A stretch of 64,000 nucleotides of DNA from Salsuginibacillus halophilus (GTDB lineage Bacteria > Bacillota > Bacilli > Bacillales > Marinococcaceae): the NCBI RefSeq assembly GCF_003014715.1, contig NZ_PYAV01000006.1, positions 1 to 64,000 of the forward strand, written 5' to 3'. The notes beneath the pieces were generated by a model that made no database searches, was not told where the DNA came from, and saw nothing but the letters and a program-made list of their open reading frames with translations. Each line of letters opens with the position of its first letter. The first letter of the stretch is position 1. The position numbers were made by a program, and so were the translations under genes. Of this stretch, positions 41,449-51,132 are shown one piece after another.

Positions 41449-42693
41449 TTAGCCGAGTTCGGTGTACATCGGGAACTGTGCGGTCAAGGCTGCGACGCGT
41501 TCGCGGGCTTCGTTTAATACCGCTTCATCTTCTGGATTTTTAATCGTCATTGCCATTACAGCTGCGATTTCATCCATTTCATCTGCACCAAAGCCGCGGG
41601 ACGTTACCGCTGCAGTGCCGATACGGATTCCGCTCGTAACAAACGGCCCTTCTTGATCGAATGGAATGCCGTTTTTGTTCGTCGTCAAACCGACTTCATC
41701 GAGAGCTTTTTCCGCTACTTTACCGGTGATGCCGAGCTTCGTTAAGTTCAACAGCAGCAGGTGGTTATCCGTCCCGCCGGAAACGAGATCGATACCGTTT
41801 GCCTGTAGGGATTCGCCGAGGCGCTTAGCGTTTGCTACAATATTTTTCGCATATGTCTTAAATTCATCTTCAAGCGCTTCACCAAAAGCTATAGCTTTCG
41901 CAGCGATAACGTGCATGAGCGGACCGCCCTGCAATCCTGGGAAGACTGCCTTATCGATCTTTTTGCCGAAGGATTCATCACACAAAATCAAACCGCCGCG
42001 TGGACCACGGAGTGTTTTGTGCGTTGTTGATGTGACAAAATGTGCGTGCGGCACCGGGTCCGTGTGCTCGCCTGCCGCGACAAGACCGGCAATGTGGGCC
42101 ATATCGACCATCAAGTACGCACCAACTTCATCAGCGATTTCACGGAATTTCGCGAAATCGATGTCGCGTGGATACGCACTTGCGCCGGCTACAATCATTT
42201 TCGGCTGATGCGCCTGCGCCTGTGCGCGCACGGCTTCGTAATCGAGGCGCTCATCGTTTTCAGTCACACCGTATTCAACAAAATTGTACTGCACACCGCT
42301 GAAGTTAACCGGGCTGCCGTGGGTTAAGTGGCCGCCGTGGGACAAATTCATGCCGAGGACCGTATCACCATGTTCAAGCACAGTGTAGTAGACAGCCATA
42401 TTAGCTTGTGCACCGGAGTGCGGCTGGACGTTTACGTATTCTGCGCCGAACAATTCTTTTAAACGGTCACGAGCGATGTCTTCAACAACATCGACGTGTT
42501 CACAACCGCCGTAATAGCGGCGGCCTGGGTAGCCTTCGGCGTATTTATTTGTGAGTACAGATCCTTGTGCTTCCATAACTGCACGGCTCACAAAGTTTTC
42601 TGAAGCAATCAGTTCAATTTTATCGCGCTGGCGGGCGACTTCGTCTTTCATCGCCGCATGTACTTTCGGATCCTGCTGTTTAATCGTTTCCAT
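41449..42693 (-). CDS. glyA: Serine hydroxymethyltransferase
   Basis: A 414-residue PLP enzyme interconverting serine and glycine with tetrahydrofolate. The PLP lysine is in [26 protein letters not shown] and [17 protein letters not shown] are hallmark segments. The start at 42693 has AAAGGGGA eight bases upstream. A longer frame to 42726 adds 11 residues and overlaps that site. Confidence 0.97.
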   Translation of the reverse strand: METIKQQDPKVHAAMKDEVARQRDKIELIASENFVSRAVMEAQGSVLTNKYAEGYPGRRYYGGCEHVDVVEDIARDRLKELFGAEYVNVQPHSGAQANMAVYYTVLEHGDTVLGMNLSHGGHLTHGSPVNFSGVQYNFVEYGVTENDERLDYEAVRAQAQAHQPKMIVAGASAYPRDIDFAKFREIADEVGAYLMVDMAHIAGLVAAGEHTDPVPHAHFVTSTTHKTLRGPRGGLILCDESFGKKIDKAVFPGLQGGPLMHVIAAKAIAFGEALEDEFKTYAKNIVANAKRLGESLQANGIDLVSGGTDNHLLLLNLTKLGITGKVAEKALDEVGLTTNKNGIPFDQEGPFVTSGIRIGTAAVTSRGFGADEMDEIAAVMAMTIKNPEDEAVLNEARERVAALTAQFPMYTELG

Positions 42694-42903
42694 TCTCGGC
42701 AATCCCCTTTCTTTTCGCACCGGCACTTACGGTTGCAAAGGGCTGAAGCACCGGTCTTTAAAATTCCTGTTTCATTGTAACATGGTTTTTTCAGCGTGTG
42801 GACTTGTTTTCTGACAATAAGCGAACAAGTTGGATTGAGGCTGCCATAAGGGAGGGTCAGCTCGCGATTGGGCGTTCGCCTCCTCCGATTGGGCCTTCGC
42901 CTA

Positions 42904-42933
42904 TAAAAAGCCGCTGCGCTCAGTGGCAGCGGC
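42904..42933 (-). terminator. Terminator after ywlG
   Basis: CCGCTGC/GCAGCGG arms (42911-42917, 42926-42932) and a TTTTTATAG tail on the minus strand, nine bases beyond the ywlG stop codon. Confidence 0.85.
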
Positions 42934-42941
42934 CAGAATCT

Positions 42942-43484
42942 CTATTCATAAATAGCGCGGGCGCCGCCGATCAGCTTTGGCCGGGTGCGCGCCATCGTCA
43001 CGTGAGCATCGCCAATGTTGGTGTGCGGGCCGCGGACTGGTACGGCGACAGGCTTTATATGCATACCGATGAGCGTGTCACCAATATCAATCCCGGCTTC
43101 AGCCTGGATGTGCTCGACGACGACCGGTGCCGCCATATGCTTGTAAGCATACGTGCTCATGGCGCCACCTGCTTTTCCTTGCGGAACGACCGTGACAGGT
43201 TCATAACCACGGGCAACGGCTGTCTGCTTATCAAGCACAAGCGCCCGGTTAATGTGCTCACAGCCTTGAAAAGCTAAAGCGGCTCCGGTTTGCGCGCTGA
43301 ATGTTGTAAATACCTCAAACAAAGCCGCGGCTACCTCATCCGAGCCGGCAGAGCCGATATGGCGGCCGGCCACTTCACTTGTGCTCGTCCCGATCACGAG
43401 CAGATCACCGCTTGTGAGACCAGCTTGTTCCTGCAAGGTATCGAGGTTTTCTTTCAGGTGCGTTTTTAATACAGCCACATCCAT
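42942..43484 (-). CDS. ywlG: UPF0340 / TIGR01440 family protein YwlG
   Basis: A 180-residue conserved protein of unknown function. It has the family's LLVIGTSTSEVAGRHIGSAGS and GCEHINRALVLDK segments. AAGGAGGGG lies before the ATG at 43484; upstream in-frame codons run through a terminator and are not used. It is found between glyA and rpiB as in B. subtilis. Confidence 0.92.
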   Translation of the reverse strand: MDVAVLKTHLKENLDTLQEQAGLTSGDLLVIGTSTSEVAGRHIGSAGSDEVAAALFEVFTTFSAQTGAALAFQGCEHINRALVLDKQTAVARGYEPVTVVPQGKAGGAMSTYAYKHMAAPVVVEHIQAEAGIDIGDTLIGMHIKPVAVPVRGPHTNIGDAHVTMARTRPKLIGGARAIYE

Positions 43485-43506
43485 CGTTAACCCCTCCTTA
43501 TCGTGG

Positions 43507-43543
43507 TAAAAAAGCGGCCATCCCTCGCGCAGAGATAGCCGCT
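43507..43543 (-). terminator. Terminator or attenuator between rpiB and ywlG
   Basis: AGCGGCTATCTC pairs imperfectly with GGATGGCCGCT on the minus strand, then six T. It ends only about 22 bp before the ywlG ATG, close to the ywlG ribosome site, so it may end the rpiB message or work as an attenuator for ywlG and glyA. Confidence 0.7.
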
Positions 43544-43598
43544 GTCTTAACGCCGTTCCTTTATGAACCGTTTCTGTCAACGCCGGAAACAAAGAAGA

Positions 43599-44036
43599 TT
43601 ATTGTTCAAGGTTCATCATTTTTTCCACGCGGCGTGCGTGGCGGCCGCCTTCGTAGTCCGTCTGCAGCCAGACGGAGGCGATTTCACGGGCAAGACCCGG
43701 TCCGACAATACGCTCACCCATGGCAAGAATATTGGAATCATTGTGCTCACGTGTGGCTTTTGCGCTGAAGATGTCGTGCACAAGCGCACAGCGGATGCCG
43801 GAAACTTTATTCGCGCTGATCGACATGCCGATGCCTGTGCCACAAACTAAGATGCCTCGATCCACTTCACCAGCAGCAACTTTTTCCGCAACCGGCTGGG
43901 CAAAGTCTGGATAATCTACCGAACTCTCGCCATCTGTTCCTACATCTTCATAAGCAATGCCGGCCTCATCCATCATCGCAGTAATTTCTTTTTTTAACGC
44001 ATAACCTGCGTGGTCCGATCCGATTAATACTTTCAT
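43599..44036 (-). CDS. rpiB: Ribose-5-phosphate isomerase B
   Basis: A 145-residue RpiB/LacA/LacB enzyme that interconverts ribose-5-phosphate and ribulose-5-phosphate. It begins MKVLIGSDHAGYALKKEI and carries GILVCGTGIGMSISANK with the active-site cysteine, and the conserved ATREHNDSNILAMGERI. It lies 64 bp from the chemoreceptor gene and precedes ywlG; called ywlF in B. subtilis. Confidence 0.94.
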   Translation of the reverse strand: MKVLIGSDHAGYALKKEITAMMDEAGIAYEDVGTDGESSVDYPDFAQPVAEKVAAGEVDRGILVCGTGIGMSISANKVSGIRCALVHDIFSAKATREHNDSNILAMGERIVGPGLAREIASVWLQTDYEGGRHARRVEKMMNLEQ

Positions 44037-44099
44037 GCGGCATACTCCTTTTTATAAGTTTGAAAACGTTGGTTTATTTTATCATACAAATACCTTTGC

Positions 44100-45398
44100 T
44101 TACGCTGTCCGGAAAGTTTCAATCGTTTCTTTTAAACGGTTCGCTTCTTGAGACAATTCACGTGCTTTACGTTCCGTATCACGGATAAAGGCGGTCTGAT
44201 CATCTGTAGCTGCTGTCACTTCTTCAGCACCGGCTGAAGTTTCTTCAGCAATGGCGGCAACTTCCTGCGATTCGCGTGAGGTGCGTTCAATTGCGGCAAG
44301 CTGTTGTTCCGTTAAGGAAGCAATCTGCTTAACTGCCTCATCCACATTATGAATGGAGGTTTCCATTTCCGAAATGGCTTCATTTGTTTCTGAGCCTTTT
44401 TGCGCTTCGCGACTTGCTGCACTCACTTGGGCTTCGATGCGGCTGACGACATTTTTCACTTCACGCTGAATGTTTTGAATGACGCTGGAGACGTTTTGGA
44501 CAGCACTTTGGCTTTCATCAGCGAGTTTGCGCACTTCTTCAGCAACAACAGCGAATCCTTTCCCCTGCTCTCCAGCGCGCGCCGCTTCAATTGATGCATT
44601 TAAAGCAAGCAAGTTCGTCTGTTCGGCAATATCTCCAACCATCGAGATGATTTCCTCAACTTTTTTGGCTTCAGCGTCTAAGGCTTCAACAGCCTGTCGG
44701 GATTCTTTATTTTCGCCTTCAATGAATTGAATACCTTCCACTAACGAATAAACGACATTTCGGCTTTCGTTTAACGTTTCTACCATTTCTTTGGAAGAGT
44801 CCTGGGAGGCATGAGCCCGGTGTTGTACTTCGCTGGCAAGCTGGGTAACTTCTTCCATGGATTCAGCCGTTTTTTGAATGGAAGTTGCTGAACTTTCTGC
44901 ACCTTGTGAGATTTCAGTTACAGTGGCAGATATGTTTTCTGCCTGCTCGGTGGCCGTTTCAGCGTCGCTTGTGATTTCATCTACCCGCTTGTTCGTCTGC
45001 TCGAAGTTAGTTTCAACATCTTCAACCATACCGCGCAAGTTGTTGGACATGTTGTTGAATGCCAGACCGAGCGCGCGCAGCTCATCATCTGATTTCGACA
45101 CTTCGATTTCTTCACGCAAGTCGCCGGCAGCAGCGCGGCGGGCGGCCTGTTCAACGTTGGCAATTGGCTTTGTGATAAGCGGTGCGGCAAGAAAGGCTAG
45201 AAATCCACTCCAGCCGAAACCGAGAATGAGCGTAATAATGATGAAGGCGTCTTCACTAATCGCCCAGCCTGCAGGAATCATGTCTGCTAGTACAAAAATG
45301 AAGAAAGCGCTCGTTGCGTATGTAATCCCGGACACAACGCAGATCCCAAGCACCAACTTTTTACGCAAGCTGAATTGGTACGATTCTTTCCCTGTCAT
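44100..45398 (-). CDS. Methyl-accepting chemotaxis protein without an outer sensor domain
   Basis: A 432-residue receptor. Two membrane helices (about 14-40 and 50-75) are joined by only some ten residues, so no extracellular sensor exists. A HAMP domain follows (about 75-130), then a long signalling coiled coil with the conserved tip [17 protein letters not shown] and the methylation helices. It may sense membrane state, internal conditions, or act with a partner. AAAGGG lies eight bases before the ATG at 45398. It is inserted between ywlE and rpiB, which are adjacent in B. subtilis. Confidence 0.93.
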   Translation of the reverse strand: MTGKESYQFSLRKKLVLGICVVSGITYATSAFFIFVLADMIPAGWAISEDAFIIITLILGFGWSGFLAFLAAPLITKPIANVEQAARRAAAGDLREEIEVSKSDDELRALGLAFNNMSNNLRGMVEDVETNFEQTNKRVDEITSDAETATEQAENISATVTEISQGAESSATSIQKTAESMEEVTQLASEVQHRAHASQDSSKEMVETLNESRNVVYSLVEGIQFIEGENKESRQAVEALDAEAKKVEEIISMVGDIAEQTNLLALNASIEAARAGEQGKGFAVVAEEVRKLADESQSAVQNVSSVIQNIQREVKNVVSRIEAQVSAASREAQKGSETNEAISEMETSIHNVDEAVKQIASLTEQQLAAIERTSRESQEVAAIAEETSAGAEEVTAATDDQTAFIRDTERKARELSQEANRLKETIETFRTA

Positions 45399-45416
45399 TT
45401 GTTTCACCCTTTACAT

Positions 45417-45854
45417 TTACATTTCCTTTCCAATTCGTTCTGCTGCACGTGCAAGTCGTTCCTCAAGCATTTGTGCAGTTCGGCGGTAATCTTCTTTTGT
45501 GCCGCCGATCGGATCCGCTACATCACCTTCAGCACCGGCAAACTCCGCCAATGTATAGGCTTTGTCTGCAGCTGCCGGGTAACGGGTCGCAAGCAGAGTT
45601 TGATGGCTTGCAGTCATGGTTAAAATTAAGTCCGCCCAGGCAACAACCGTTTCGTCCACCGGAACAGAAGCCCCGGACAAATGAATGCCATGCTCTTGTA
45701 ACACATCAACAGCTTCCGCTGCCGGCGGCATCCCTGCTGCTGCACCGATCCCGGCGGAGCGCACTTCAAGCTCCGGCATTTTCTCCTTTAATAAGGCGGC
45801 TGCCATTGGACTCCGGCACGTATTACCTGTGCAAATCATTAAAACCCGCTCCAT
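45417..45854 (-). CDS. ywlE: Protein-arginine phosphatase YwlE (low-molecular-weight phosphatase)
   Basis: A 145-residue phosphatase. The active-site loop is CTGNTCRSPMA; threonine after the first cysteine is the residue that in B. subtilis YwlE selects phospho-arginine over phospho-tyrosine. The acid aspartate is in VADPIGGT. It is expected to reverse McsB-type arginine phosphorylation. The start at 45854 is chosen by spacing from AAAGGTG; an ATG two codons upstream is possible. Confidence 0.92.
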   Translation of the reverse strand: MERVLMICTGNTCRSPMAAALLKEKMPELEVRSAGIGAAAGMPPAAEAVDVLQEHGIHLSGASVPVDETVVAWADLILTMTASHQTLLATRYPAAADKAYTLAEFAGAEGDVADPIGGTKEDYRRTAQMLEERLARAAERIGKEM

Positions 45855-46069
45855 CCCCATCACACCTTTCTGCTTGTCCGTTTTTCGTTCATACCATAGC
45901 ATCTTGAGTTTTCATCGGCGGCTGAAATCCTAATGCCGCCCCTCTCTTAAATCAATATATAAAAAATACTGCACTTCTATTGTAAAAGAAAATGCAGCAG
46001 ATGAGTAGGTGAACAGGAGTTTTTTCCTAGAATTTTTTTATGAACATCAAGGTCAAATGATTGTTCATT

Positions 46070-46612
46070 CTACCAAAATTGCCCGGTCATATGCAGGGCA
46101 AAAAAGATGAGCACAGCGCCGCCAACCCGCTCGCTCCAGACGCCGAGACGGTGCTTAGCCAAATGCGCAAACCCGAAGCCGACTGCTGTTAAACAACCAC
46201 TTGCTAAGCCGAAACTAATGAGCACAGGTAAAAGCGGAGTATCCACCGCACCTAAGCTAATACCGATGGAGAAGCTGTCTAAGCTTACGATAAATGCAAA
46301 CATGAAGACCGCCGCCCCTGCTAAAGGACGTACCGGCTCGTCCGATTCACCAGCATTTTTAATCATCATTACACCGAGCACAAATAAAAGCAGCGCTCCG
46401 ATCCAGCCGGCTGCATCACTGAAGGCGGCAGCCATCCAGCTGCCGCCAGCCATGCCCAAAAGCGGCATCGCCATATGAAAGCTGCCTACAAGTAGTGAGG
46501 CGCGCAGGCGGGCGGACCACATCGTCAAGCTCGCACCGAAAGCGAGCGCCATCGAAAACGCATCCATCCCGAGTGCCGAAGCGAGCATGAATAAACTAAA
46601 CCATGAATCCAT
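46070..46612 (-). CDS. mntP: Manganese efflux pump MntP
   Basis: A 180-residue membrane protein with six helices, in two repeats. Conserved aspartates lie within helices: ALGMDAFSMALAFG and VSLDSFSIGISLG. MntP exports Mn2+. AAGGAGGGG precedes the ATG. Only 62 bp separate it from the next gene, so there is no room for the Mn2+ riboswitch often found before mntP. In B. subtilis this gene is ywlD, in the same neighbourhood. Confidence 0.93.
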   Translation of the reverse strand: MDSWFSLFMLASALGMDAFSMALAFGASLTMWSARLRASLLVGSFHMAMPLLGMAGGSWMAAAFSDAAGWIGALLLFVLGVMMIKNAGESDEPVRPLAGAAVFMFAFIVSLDSFSIGISLGAVDTPLLPVLISFGLASGCLTAVGFGFAHLAKHRLGVWSERVGGAVLIFFALHMTGQFW

Positions 46613-46674
46613 GACCGTCCCCTCCTTCTGCCTTACATGTATGCAGAAAAACAGAAGTGTAGGACAACCGATCT

Positions 46675-48411
46675 TTAATGCTTCAGCCTCATAGCCTCCT
46701 CAAATGATGGAAGGCCCTGACGTTCCGGTAAAAATCCGGACTTGGCTGCACCATCTGCATGCTCATCATCTGCCTCTTCAGAGGACTGAAACGCAGCAAC
46801 CTCTCCACGCATAAGTGGAAGCTGTATTTTCGAAGGGTGAAGCGCATCATGATGCACAGCCGTTGTGACCGACGTGTCGTTTAATCCCGGACCTTCTGCA
46901 ATATACATGCCGGTTTCAGGGACGGTGCCGCCGGCGATGCTGAGACGAAGACGACTGCCGGCAGAAAGCTCTACGGACATTGGCGCAAAATCAACTGTAT
47001 ATTCTCTCGGTTGATGCGGGTCTGCTAAAGTATCATAAGGTGCCTCGGCCGCAGGGGCATGTTGATAGCCCGATGTTAAAAGTGTCGATGTGCCGTCTTC
47101 GGCAACGACTGAAAGCTGAACGGCGATGTCAGCGTCCGCTTTGGAAAAGGCGGCGTATACGTTAAGTACCGGCGTTCCGATAAGAGCTGCAGTTTCTTTA
47201 AGCGGCGGCGTCGTCCAGGTAGCGACACGTTCTTCTACAGGCGTTTGATCTTCTGTCGTCCGTCCGACGAACTGTTCGAAAAACGTGTTCAAATAAGGAC
47301 CGTGTGCTTTTGTGAATTCATATAAAGCTGGCTCCTTGGCTTCAGTCGGTGGCTTCGGACGCAGCGAATAATCTCCATCGCTCTCTAAACTTTCGCTTGA
47401 CTGCGCTCGTAAGTAGAAAGGTTTTTTCGGAACTGCCGGCCAGTTTTCGTAGGCGAACCACGCTTCTGTTTCGTACTGATAGAGTAAGGCTGCAGCTTCT
47501 CCTAAAGGCGGTTCATCACGTGACTGCTTAACGTAAGCGTCCATAAAACGCTTCTCAAGCTCATCAAACGGATAAGGTGCTACATCCTCAAAGCCTCCAT
47601 GTGCCTCCGGGCCTACAACGAGCAGGCCTTTGCCGCCGGCGTTATGAAACTGTGTATACGCATCGACAGTACCATCTGTTAAGTAATCCTGCCAGCCGCC
47701 GGAAGCAAGCACAGCAATCCCGGCATCGGACATAGCTTGAAAGTCTTCCGCGGTTACCGTCCGATTCTCCCACCAGTCATCGTATGTTCGATGCTTGGAG
47801 GCACCTTGAAAACCGTAACCCCCAAACAGAGAACGGCCCGGCCCCATCTCCATACCGCCGGGATACCAGAGGTGCTCGTAACAATCGGCACATGAAACTT
47901 CCGGGCTGATCGCTTTCAGCGCCGGCGGCGCCTCTGCTGCTGTCAGCCACTGCGCCGTTCCTTGTAAGGAGCGGCCGAGCATACCGACGTCTCCAGTACT
48001 CCATGACTGGGAAGCTGCCCACTCCACCGCGTCATGACCGTCTGTACCAAAGCCTTTGTACAGCCCGCCTTCACCTTCTGAATCACCAAGGCCGCGGGCG
48101 CTGATATGCAGTACCGCATAACCACTTTCAGCATAACGCTTTAAGTCTTCTTCATAACTTTCAGCGGCACTGCCATCAATACCATAACCATTCAACAGAA
48201 TCACGGTAGGGCGCTCTCCTTCAGCTTCCGGCTTCAACAACCGGGCATCGAGCTTGACCCCGTCGCATGCCGGCACTTTCACCTCATCGATCACGTCTAC
48301 ATTATAATCTGAAGTAAATGCACTCTCTGTAACTTTAGGTGTTATGCGATCAACACCGAGGAGAAAAAGTAAACATACAAGCAATATTGGTAAAAACCAG
48401 AACCGTGTCAT
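46675..48411 (-). CDS. CocE/NonD-family alpha/beta hydrolase, membrane-anchored
   Basis: A 578-residue hydrolase of the X-Pro dipeptidyl-peptidase/CocE family. An uncleaved-looking N-terminal helix (about 4-20) should place it outside the membrane. The nucleophile serine is in GMLGRSLQGT, with GYGIDGSA and SARGLGDSEGEGG nearby, and the likely histidine in VVGPEAHGGF. A C-terminal beta-jellyroll domain (about 390-545) completes the family pattern. It may cleave peptides or esters; the substrate is unknown. It lies just after tsaC (9-bp gap), an insertion relative to B. subtilis. Confidence 0.88.
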   Translation of the reverse strand: MTRFWFLPILLVCLLFLLGVDRITPKVTESAFTSDYNVDVIDEVKVPACDGVKLDARLLKPEAEGERPTVILLNGYGIDGSAAESYEEDLKRYAESGYAVLHISARGLGDSEGEGGLYKGFGTDGHDAVEWAASQSWSTGDVGMLGRSLQGTAQWLTAAEAPPALKAISPEVSCADCYEHLWYPGGMEMGPGRSLFGGYGFQGASKHRTYDDWWENRTVTAEDFQAMSDAGIAVLASGGWQDYLTDGTVDAYTQFHNAGGKGLLVVGPEAHGGFEDVAPYPFDELEKRFMDAYVKQSRDEPPLGEAAALLYQYETEAWFAYENWPAVPKKPFYLRAQSSESLESDGDYSLRPKPPTEAKEPALYEFTKAHGPYLNTFFEQFVGRTTEDQTPVEERVATWTTPPLKETAALIGTPVLNVYAAFSKADADIAVQLSVVAEDGTSTLLTSGYQHAPAAEAPYDTLADPHQPREYTVDFAPMSVELSAGSRLRLSIAGGTVPETGMYIAEGPGLNDTSVTTAVHHDALHPSKIQLPLMRGEVAAFQSSEEADDEHADGAAKSGFLPERQGLPSFEEAMRLKH

Positions 48412-48420
48412 CTTAGCTGC

Positions 48421-49470
48421 TCAACCTTCCCGTAAATATTTACCTCCGGCTGCTTTTTCGAGCCGGTTCATTAAAGCACCGCCGATCCCATCTGAAGCGT
48501 ACGAGCGGGCAAAAATAATTTCTGCCTCTGCTTCATCAGCTTCGCGCAAAGCGGCATACAACCGCCGGGCGGCCTCGTTTGTATCGGCAGCAGCACCAAG
48601 TGAAACAGCAGTATCCGGTTTCAGTTCAGAAAGCTCTTTATCATCCGCAAGCGCTGCCACCTGCCGCCCTGCTTTCTGAGCAGAGGTGATGTTTTTCTGG
48701 AAAAATGCTGTTGAGCCTTCAATAATATAAAGGTCTCCGTCCGGCGCATAGTGGGTATATTTCATCCCGGGTGACTGTGGATGAGCTTCGTTGTCTTCTT
48801 TTTCAGCAACCTCCACTGAGCCGCAAACCTTTTGGATCGCTTCAGAAGTAATTCCGCCGGGACGAAGGATGACAGGCGTTGTTCCTGTGGCATCAACGAC
48901 AGTCGATTCCAGGCCGAAACCGGTCGCTCCGCCATCGACAATCCCGTCAACACGGCCGGACAAGTCTTTTTCAACGTGCGCAGCAGTCGTCGGGCTTGGG
49001 CGGCCGGAACGGTTCGCACTTGGTGCCGCCACGGGGACACCTGATGCCTGCAGAAGCTCACGAGCGAGTTTGTGCCCCGGCAGACGCACCGCGACAGTAT
49101 TTAAGCCGCCGGTCACACGTTCAGGAACTTCCGGGCGCTTTGGGAGAATGAGTGTGAGCGGTCCCGGCCAAAATGCATCCATTAAAGTTTCAGCAAGTTT
49201 AGGCACTTGTAACACAAGCTCATCAAGTTGATTTTTTGATCCGATATGCAAAATGAGCGGGTTATCATTCGGCCGGCCTTTGGCAGAAAAAATCCGATCA
49301 ATGGCATCTGGCTTCCAGGCACTGCCGCCGAGGCCGTACACCGTCTCGGTTGGAAACGCGATCGTTTTACCATCCTGCAGTGCTTTCGCCGCTTCCTGAA
49401 TGCGCTGGTTGCGCAAGTCCGCTGGAAGTGTTTGATGAATTGTCCACAGGCGGGTGTTGACGTTCCCCAT
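48421..49470 (-). CDS. tsaC: L-threonylcarbamoyladenylate synthase (Sua5/YwlC type)
   Basis: A 349-residue enzyme that forms threonylcarbamoyl-AMP for the t6A modification of tRNA. The N-terminal YrdC domain (about 20-205) has GKTIAFPTETVYGLGG, FSAKGRPNDNPL and VAAPSANRSGRPSPT. A linker with PQSPGMKYTHYAP leads to a C-terminal Sua5 domain (about 230-345), so it is the long Sua5 form. AAGGGAAC precedes the ATG. Confidence 0.95.
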   Translation of the reverse strand: MGNVNTRLWTIHQTLPADLRNQRIQEAAKALQDGKTIAFPTETVYGLGGSAWKPDAIDRIFSAKGRPNDNPLILHIGSKNQLDELVLQVPKLAETLMDAFWPGPLTLILPKRPEVPERVTGGLNTVAVRLPGHKLARELLQASGVPVAAPSANRSGRPSPTTAAHVEKDLSGRVDGIVDGGATGFGLESTVVDATGTTPVILRPGGITSEAIQKVCGSVEVAEKEDNEAHPQSPGMKYTHYAPDGDLYIIEGSTAFFQKNITSAQKAGRQVAALADDKELSELKPDTAVSLGAAADTNEAARRLYAALREADEAEAEIIFARSYASDGIGGALMNRLEKAAGGKYLREG

Positions 49471-49585
49471 TTTGTTCCCTTCTTTCTTCGTGTGGATAAC
49501 TGTTCCCCTTGATTTGGCAGGGGTTAAAACCTAAGCGAAAAAGTTACCCACATATGTGGATAACTTGTGCACAACCTTGTGTACG

Positions 49586-50200
49586 TCATATTTCTTCATT
49601 TTCCGCTGTTCCGGCAAACCATTCCTGAAATTTATCCACAATCCATAATCGATATTCCGTTTCTTCTTGTTCTCCTTTTTCTTCAGAAACGGTTTCACTA
49701 TCATTCAACTCGGCAAAACAAAGTGGCGGAAACAACACGCACCACCAGTTCTCGCCTTCGCCATCCCCAATTGTTATTACTAAAGCTTCATATAAACCAG
49801 CAGGATACATGATTGAGCCGTAACGACGGTTTGGAAATTCAGCTTCGTCTTTCACTTCTGCTTCAACATCGAGCGAAAGACTGCGGGCTTCTAGCTCTTC
49901 CTGCACGAGCTCCTCAATCGCCTCAAGTTCATCCTCCACATTGTGCCGGGCTTCTGTATGATGTTTGCTTGCATCCATTTCGCCGCGTAGGTAGGTATTT
50001 ACCCGGTCACGCACCGCCCCTTTTGTATGCTGCTGAAGCAGGCTGTCGCTATGGGCGACGACCTGAAGGCGCAGCGCTTCTTCTGACGCTTCTTGTTCAA
50101 CAGCCTGGGATTGAAGATCGTACTCCCAAGCGTAAATAAAAACGACCAATGTAAATAAAAGCGTATAAAAGCTCAATGATTTTAACAATTGCTCCCCCAC
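49586..50200 (-). CDS. spoIIR: Stage II sporulation protein R (SpoIIR)
   Basis: A 204-residue secreted forespore signal that activates SpoIIGA to process pro-sigma-E in the mother cell. A membrane or signal helix (about 10-25) is followed by ALRLQVVAHSDSLLQQ, then FPNRRYGSIMYPAGLYEAL and GENWWCVLFPPLCF, the strongest family signatures. The start is uncertain: the GTG at 50200 lacks spacing for AAAGG, and GGGGGAG lies inside the frame close to a TTG four codons on. Confidence 0.93.
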   Translation of the reverse strand: MGEQLLKSLSFYTLLFTLVVFIYAWEYDLQSQAVEQEASEEALRLQVVAHSDSLLQQHTKGAVRDRVNTYLRGEMDASKHHTEARHNVEDELEAIEELVQEELEARSLSLDVEAEVKDEAEFPNRRYGSIMYPAGLYEALVITIGDGEGENWWCVLFPPLCFAELNDSETVSEEKGEQEETEYRLWIVDKFQEWFAGTAENEEI

Positions 50201-50262
50201 CTTTCACAGTTACATTGTGGGTGGGGAAAAGCTTAATTAAACGTTGAATCGTTCGTCATTTT

Positions 50263-51129
50263 TCAGCGCAGGTCGGCAAATACCATGCGATCTTTGCCGT
50301 TGATGTCGTAGCGTACAGAAACGTGGGCGTTTGGTAGCGCCTGCTGTAACAGGCCGGCTACATCATCACTCTGCCCGGCACCGACTTCAAACGCAGCAAG
50401 GCCGTCTGGAGCCAGAACGTCTGGCAGCTGAGCGGCGAGTTCTTCGTAAATGAGCAGTCCGCTCGCACCACCATCAAGGGCGAGGTGCGGTTCGTGATCA
50501 CGCACGGTGTCATCTAGGGCGGCTAAATCTTCTGTCGGAATGTAAGGTGGGTTGGAGATAATAATGTCTGCTTTACGTCCGTCTGCACGCAAGGTCGTTA
50601 GTAAGTCTCCTGCTTCAAACACTGCCGGTGCGCCATGGCGGGAGGCGTTCTCGCGGGCAGTTGCGAGTGCTTCATCATGCAGGTCGATCCCAGTCACCTT
50701 TGCGCCGGGCCACTCAAGCGCAAGCGTTACGGCGATTATGCCGCTTCCCGTCCCGACATCGACAATGAGCGGTGGTTCACCTTCTTTTCCTTTTGGGACA
50801 CGGCGGTCAAGTACGTTTAAAACCAGCTCCTCCGTTTCCGGACGGGGGATTAAAACGTGCTCATTCACTTGAAAGTCGCGGCCGTAAAAGGAAGCTACGC
50901 CAGTAATATGCTGCACAGGTTCGCCTTCTGCATGTCGTTCAACCATCGCTTTGAAACGTTCCCACGACTCAGCGCTCATCTTTTCGCGCATCGCCAAATG
51001 AAACTCTGCACCATCAACGTTTAGTTCATGCCGCAGCAGCCATTCCGCCGCTCGTTCCTCCCGGCCGCAGGACCGCAAAAAAGACGAAGCCTGTCGCAAG
51101 GCTTCGTACACAAATGTTGGCTGCTCCAT
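50263..51129 (-). CDS. prmC: Release factor glutamine methyltransferase PrmC
   Basis: A 288-residue SAM-dependent enzyme that methylates the GGQ glutamine of release factors. The N-terminal helical domain recognises the factor; the SAM motif is VDVGTGSGIIAVTLAL and the catalytic motif ISNPPYIP. It begins three bases after prfA ends, with its ribosome site inside the prfA tail, so it is made together with its substrate. Confidence 0.95.
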   Translation of the reverse strand: MEQPTFVYEALRQASSFLRSCGREERAAEWLLRHELNVDGAEFHLAMREKMSAESWERFKAMVERHAEGEPVQHITGVASFYGRDFQVNEHVLIPRPETEELVLNVLDRRVPKGKEGEPPLIVDVGTGSGIIAVTLALEWPGAKVTGIDLHDEALATARENASRHGAPAVFEAGDLLTTLRADGRKADIIISNPPYIPTEDLAALDDTVRDHEPHLALDGGASGLLIYEELAAQLPDVLAPDGLAAFEVGAGQSDDVAGLLQQALPNAHVSVRYDINGKDRMVFADLR

Positions 51130-51132
51130 GGG

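Noticed and set aside
46613-46674. Manganese (yybP-ykoY) riboswitch before mntP
   Set aside because: Only 62 bp separate mntP from the preceding gene, too short, and no conserved riboswitch segments are seen.
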